Below, piece by piece: positions 60,647 to 64,000 of a stretch of 64,000 bases of DNA; the stretch's first letter is position 1; every line of letters starts with the position of its first letter. Location: the NCBI RefSeq assembly GCF_001988955.1, contig NZ_CP014263.1:5374501-5438500 (forward strand). Reading direction: 5' to 3'. The notes below the pieces were generated by a model that did no database searches, was not told the DNA's origin, and worked only from the letters and a program-made list of their open reading frames with translations. Source of the DNA: Spirosoma montaniterrae. Its GTDB lineage: Bacteria; Bacteroidota; Bacteroidia; Cytophagales; Spirosomataceae. Position numbers and translations under genes: made by a program.

Positions 60647-60722
60647 GTTGAATGGTTGAATGATAGAATGGTTGAATGGAGTAGCAGGAGCATTCAATCA
60701 TTCAACCATTCTATCATTCAAC
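60647..60722. repeat. Intergenic inverted repeat I (8-nt unit family)
   Basis: Arms 60647-60678 and 60691-60722, each four 8-nt units of TCATTCAA type. They pair perfectly over 24 nt (60655-60678 with 60699-60722), shifted by one unit. The trehalase stop codon and its last codons (NDRMVE) lie in the right arm. It shares its unit with element B. Confidence 0.9.
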
Positions 60723-62212
60723 GCCAGGTACACCCCGTTTGTCCAGCCGAAGCCGTCCTGGTTTGGGTATTCGCCCCCGCCCGTGGTGAGCGCGGCATCG
60801 ACCACGTTGTATTTTTCCATCATCTTGCCCGTGGCTTTGAAAACCTTGTCGTTCAGGGCCAGCCAGCGGTCGCGGCCTTCGTGGGCGGTTTCGGTAAAGC
60901 CGTAGTTCATTAACCCTTCGTACACAATCCATTGCAGGGGTGCCCAGCCGTTGGGCCAGTCCCACTGTTGGCCAGAGTTGACGAGCGTTGTTACCCAGCC
61001 GCCCGGCTGTAGGAAATCCGTTTTGAGCCGGTCGTGTACGCGGGCGGCCTGTTCGGGCGTGGCAAGGTTGAAAAACAGCGGAAACACACCCGCGAGTGTC
61101 AGAGCCGGGGTTTGTTGCTTTTTCACGAAATCGTAGTCGTGGAAAAAGCCGGTTTCATCATTCCAGAAGGTATTCTGAATATGTGTTCGGCGCAGTGTTG
61201 CTGCTTCCTGATGCGGTTGCCCAACATCGGCATGACCAACCTGGCCCCAGGCATCGGAAATTGTTGTTTCGAGCGAAAACAGCAGACAGTTCAAGTCAAT
61301 CGGCACGATGTCGGCGGTGTGGATGGTTGCCAGCTTGTGCGGGTCGGCAAACCACCGGCTACTAAAATCCCAGCCCGATTCGCAGGCCGCCCGAATGTGC
61401 GTATATAGAATTTCGGGCGCAACGCCCAGTGCTTCGGCTTCGAATGTCAGTTCAATCTCCTGCCGATACGCTTCGGGCCGGGGGGTGGGCGTATCGTCCC
61501 AATAACGATTTAAAATGATGTTTTCGCCCACAGCTACCACGCGCCGGTACGCGGGCGTATGCTCATCTACCTGATCGGCCCCTGCCATCCAGAATTTATA
61601 TTCCTGCTGAAGCGCACTGACATGCTCGAACTTGATGATTGGCTCCGACGTAGCCTCAGCTAAGAGGTTGACCATAAGCGCATAAAAGGGCGGCTGCGAC
61701 CGGCTCAGGAAATACGTTCGGTTGCCGTTCGGAATGAAGCCGAGCGAATTAGCCAGGTGATAAAAATTTTGGAGCATTTGCCAGATCTGGTCGGTTCGCC
61801 CGGCTTCTTTCAGCCCCAGCATGGTGAAGTAGCTGTCCCAATAAAAGATTTCGCGGAACCGCCCACCCGGCACCACATACGGATGCGGCAGCGGCACCCG
61901 CGAGTCGCCCGGTACGGGCACGTCGGCGGGGCGCGTGAGCCGGTCCCACAGGCGGTCGATATGTTCGGCGGTCGAAAGTGTCGTATCGCTCACGTAATCT
62001 GAAGCTACCTGGCCCGGCAGCTCGAAATGCGTTCGTACAAACGCGCTCAGGTCAAATCCCGGCTGTTGTTTTTCGGTCAGATACTCCGCCAGAATCGTTT
62101 CGGGGGCTGCTTTAGGTATGCAATCGACAAAGGTTTTGGAATCCGGGAAGACGCGGCCTAACTGCACGTCGCGGAAAAGTTCGCCGAAAAGAATGTCGGG
62201 AGTAGGAGTCAT
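60698..62212 (-). CDS. treF: Cytoplasmic alpha,alpha-trehalase (GH37)
   Basis: A 504-residue GH37 trehalase that splits trehalose into two glucoses. Both family signatures are visible: PGGRFREIFYWDSYF (about 137-151) and QWDWPNGWAPLQW (about 420). Catalytic acids are expected at the usual Asp/Glu. There is no signal peptide after ATG 62212, so a TreF-like cytosolic role is likely; the longer frame starts inside repeat J. The C-terminus NDRMVE and the stop are encoded by repeat I. The divergent MFS carrier probably imports the substrate or exports products. Confidence 0.94.
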   Translation of the reverse strand: MTPTPDILFGELFRDVQLGRVFPDSKTFVDCIPKAAPETILAEYLTEKQQPGFDLSAFVRTHFELPGQVASDYVSDTTLSTAEHIDRLWDRLTRPADVPVPGDSRVPLPHPYVVPGGRFREIFYWDSYFTMLGLKEAGRTDQIWQMLQNFYHLANSLGFIPNGNRTYFLSRSQPPFYALMVNLLAEATSEPIIKFEHVSALQQEYKFWMAGADQVDEHTPAYRRVVAVGENIILNRYWDDTPTPRPEAYRQEIELTFEAEALGVAPEILYTHIRAACESGWDFSSRWFADPHKLATIHTADIVPIDLNCLLFSLETTISDAWGQVGHADVGQPHQEAATLRRTHIQNTFWNDETGFFHDYDFVKKQQTPALTLAGVFPLFFNLATPEQAARVHDRLKTDFLQPGGWVTTLVNSGQQWDWPNGWAPLQWIVYEGLMNYGFTETAHEGRDRWLALNDKVFKATGKMMEKYNVVDAALTTGGGEYPNQDGFGWTNGVYLALNDRMVE

Positions 62213-62217
62213 TTTTT

Positions 62218-62317
62218 GGGACACAGAGATGCACAAAGAAGCACAAAGATACACGGAGAGATTATGCGATTTTGTCCTCTGCGTATCTCTGTGCTTCTTT
62301 GTGCATCTCTGTGCCCC
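62218..62317. repeat. Intergenic inverted repeat J (10-nt unit)
   Basis: 42-nt arms at 62218-62259 and 62276-62317, five mismatches. The right arm has four 10-nt units starting at 62277, 62287, 62297 and 62307, consensus CTCTGTGCAT. It sits between the divergent trehalase and MFS starts (5 and 11 bp away), the only element seen in a divergent promoter region. Confidence 0.88.
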
Positions 62318-62328
62318 AACCCCACTAT

Positions 62329-63579
62329 ATGATTCGCGTTAAACTATCTCTTCTCCTGAATTACTTCGTATTCGCCATTCTGCTCAACAGCGTTGGAACG
62401 GTGATTTTGCAGGTACAAAACAACTACGGCGTGGCCGAATCGAGTGCCAGCGTGCTCGAAGCGTTCAAAGACCTGACCATTGCGGTCGTATCGTTTTTAG
62501 TGGCGTCATACATCACGCGCATCGGCTACAAACGGGCTATGCTTGCGGCTCTCGCCCTCGTGATGCTGGCCTGCCTGCTGATGCCACAGGTGCCTGCTTT
62601 CTGGACTACCAAACTGCTGTTTGCCGCTACCGGAGCCGGTTTCGCGCTGATAAAAGTCTCGATTTTCGCCACCATCGGCCTGATTACCAACGACCGGAAC
62701 GAGCATGCCAGTTTTATGAACTTCCTCGAATCGTTTTTCATGATTGGCGTTTTGTCGGGTTATTTTCTGTTCAGCGCGTTTGTAGATGACGCCAATCCGC
62801 AATCAACAGCCTGGCTAACGGTTTACTATGTACTGGCCGCCATTGCAGGGCTGGCCTTTCTGCTGCTGCTGACAACGCCCATCGACGAGTCGAAGGTGAA
62901 GCGCGAAGCTTCTACGGGTTTTGTCGATGATTTGGGCGATATGCTCCGGCTGGTGCTGCTGCCAACGGTGCTGGTATTTGTGCTGACGGCTTTTGTGTAT
63001 GTGCTGATGGAACAGGGTATTATGAGCTGGTTGCCAACCTTTAACAGCAAAATTCTGAACCTTCCTACCTCGCTCAGCATTCAGATGGCAAGCATTCTGG
63101 CGGCCAGTACGGCACTGGGGCGGTTTCTGGCCGGGCTGCTGCTGCGTCGGGTGTCGTGGTACTGGCTGTTGATGACTTGTCTGGTCATCTCGGGCGGATT
63201 AGTGCTGCTGGCTCTGCCGTTGGCTGCGGGCGTTGGTGGGCAGGCTGTAACGGGCTGGGGCGACGCTCCGCTGGCTGCGTTCGTGTTTCCAATGATCGGG
63301 CTGTTTATTGCACCTATTTACCCAGCCATCAACTCGGCCATTCTGAGCAGTTTGCCGCTGCATCAGCACGGGCCAATGGCAGGACTGATCGTGATTTTTT
63401 CGGCCCTCGGCGGCACCACGGGGTCTATCATTACCGGCTATGTGTTTGAAACCTACGGCGGCCAGACCGCTTTCTATTTCTCGCTCGTTCCGATTGGCCT
63501 GTTGCTCGTTCTGATTACCGTCTTCAGCCGATTTGTCGGCACAAACGTGGTGGCAACCGTAAGCGGTGGCGGGCATTGA
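62329..63579 (+). CDS. MFS transporter (FucP/sugar-porter-like)
   Basis: A 416-residue, 12-TM major facilitator. It has the cytoplasmic loop motif after TM2 (ITRIGYKRAMLAALALVML), a central loop (PIDESKVKREASTGFVDDLGDM) and TM10-11 with FPMIGLFIAPIYPAINSAILSSLP, typical of FucP-like sugar/proton symporters. Being divergent from a cytosolic trehalase, it is a likely trehalose or glucose importer, but the substrate is unproven. ATG 62329 is chosen; the longer frame is encoded by repeat J. Confidence 0.88.
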   Translation: MIRVKLSLLLNYFVFAILLNSVGTVILQVQNNYGVAESSASVLEAFKDLTIAVVSFLVASYITRIGYKRAMLAALALVMLACLLMPQVPAFWTTKLLFAATGAGFALIKVSIFATIGLITNDRNEHASFMNFLESFFMIGVLSGYFLFSAFVDDANPQSTAWLTVYYVLAAIAGLAFLLLLTTPIDESKVKREASTGFVDDLGDMLRLVLLPTVLVFVLTAFVYVLMEQGIMSWLPTFNSKILNLPTSLSIQMASILAASTALGRFLAGLLLRRVSWYWLLMTCLVISGGLVLLALPLAAGVGGQAVTGWGDAPLAAFVFPMIGLFIAPIYPAINSAILSSLPLHQHGPMAGLIVIFSALGGTTGSIITGYVFETYGGQTAFYFSLVPIGLLLVLITVFSRFVGTNVVATVSGGGH

Positions 63580-63625
63580 CTGAAACCATACTGGACATTG
63601 GTACTGTGTTGACTATTAGATGGTT

Positions 63626-64000
63626 ATGAATCAATTAGTTGCTTCTATACTGCTTTGCTGTTCAGTATTCGCCAGCTACGCGCAATCGCCAAAGCCCATT
63701 TTCGCGCAGCCACTTAGTCCGCGTTTGGCAAATTATCAGATCGACGTGTCGCTCGACCCGGCTACTAAAAAGCTGACAGGCCGCGAAACGCTGACGTGGC
63801 GTAATCCCTCGAACGATGTGATTCGGGAATTGCGGTTTCATCTGTATCTCAACGCTTTCCGTGACGAAAAATCGACATTTATGCGCGAGTCGGGCGGGCA
63901 GTTGCGGGGCAATGAGATTGATCGAAATGCTAAAGAAAACCCGTATGGCTCTATCGATATTACGTCGATGAAGGTTCGCGGTCAACCGGGGCGGGCATCC
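63626..64000 (+). CDS. M1-family metallopeptidase (partial, 3' end off window)
   Basis: The first 125 residues are visible: signal peptide (MNQLVASILLCCSVFASYAQ), then the N-terminal M1 beta domain (SPRLANYQIDVSLDPATKKLTGRETLTWRNPSNDVIRELRFHLYLNAFRDEKSTFMRESGGQLRG). The HExxH zinc site would lie past the window. M1 enzymes are aminopeptidases; this secreted form is common in Bacteroidetes. It begins 46 bp after the MFS gene. Confidence 0.88.
   Translation, partial: MNQLVASILLCCSVFASYAQSPKPIFAQPLSPRLANYQIDVSLDPATKKLTGRETLTWRNPSNDVIRELRFHLYLNAFRDEKSTFMRESGGQLRGNEIDRNAKENPYGSIDITSMKVRGQPGRAS

Noticed and set aside
7757..62317. Possible CRISPR array or spacer-repeat system among the hairpins
   Set aside because: The elements are single, scattered inverted repeats with differing unit sequences. 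There is no run of identical direct repeats with unique spacers, and no cas gene.
1..64000. tRNA, rRNA, prophage or insertion sequences
   Set aside because: No cloverleaf with a CCA end, rRNA-like stretch, integrase, transposase or phage structural gene was recognised in any frame.

Overview
The window looks like chromosomal DNA of a Bacteroidetes bacterium of the order Cytophagales, most likely near Spirosoma (Spirosomaceae). Supporting signs are an LptD/amidase/MlaD envelope cluster, the gliding lipoprotein GldD, a type IX secretion (T9SS) C-terminal sorting domain, TTTG/TAnnTTTG promoters, no clear Shine-Dalgarno sites, and many SusE/CHRD/DUF1080-type proteins. No rRNA, tRNA, prophage, insertion sequence or CRISPR array was seen. 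The taxonomic call is inference from protein style.

Layout. 1-6.1 kb: envelope genes (lptD, running off the left edge; amidase; MlaD) and an acyl-CoA carboxylase subunit. 6.1-11.1 kb, minus strand: gldD with a frameshifted barrel protein, small conserved proteins, an AIM24-like protein, gltX, ridA. 11.2-26.3 kb: an App1-like phosphatase, then a two-component system followed by two complete RND efflux units (a CzcCBA/CusA-like heavy-metal set and an AcrAB/TolC-like set). The same 19-bp direct-repeat motif lies in front of both pump units. 26.4-30.8 kb: one 1444-residue secreted multidomain protein. 30.8-32.3 kb: ArsR/SRPBCC/YdeI operon with a visible operator. 32.5-37.4 kb: a putative extracytoplasmic redox cluster (Lipoprotein_15 repeats, ECF sigma factor, membrane-anchored barrel, Rieske lipoprotein, b561-like membrane protein, YceI). 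37.5-45.2 kb: degenerate subtilase, Uma2, three secreted cupins with an AraC regulator, M28 peptidase. 45.3-47.5 kb: ECF sigma, three small membrane proteins and Hsp20. 47.5-54.5 kb: DUF1080, a lactonase and an OmpA protein (both frameshifted), CBM48 protein, PnuC, oxidoreductase, Uma2, cold-shock protein. 54.7-64 kb: Spy-like protein, glutathionylspermidine-synthase-like enzyme, an AT-rich DUF2335 pair, glpD, lipoprotein, barrel protein, trehalase with an MFS carrier, and the start of an M1 peptidase.

The most unusual feature is a set of about ten long intergenic inverted repeats (arms 22-42 nt). In at least six, each arm is built from four near-tandem degenerate units of 7, 8, 9-10 or 10 nt. 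Three elements share an ATCCGT unit with identical 10/9/9 spacing, and two share an 8-nt TCATTCAA unit. In six cases the arm overlaps the 3' end of a gene and supplies its stop codon. Three genes also carry apparent single-base frameshifts, two of them in six-base homopolymers, which may be assembly errors.
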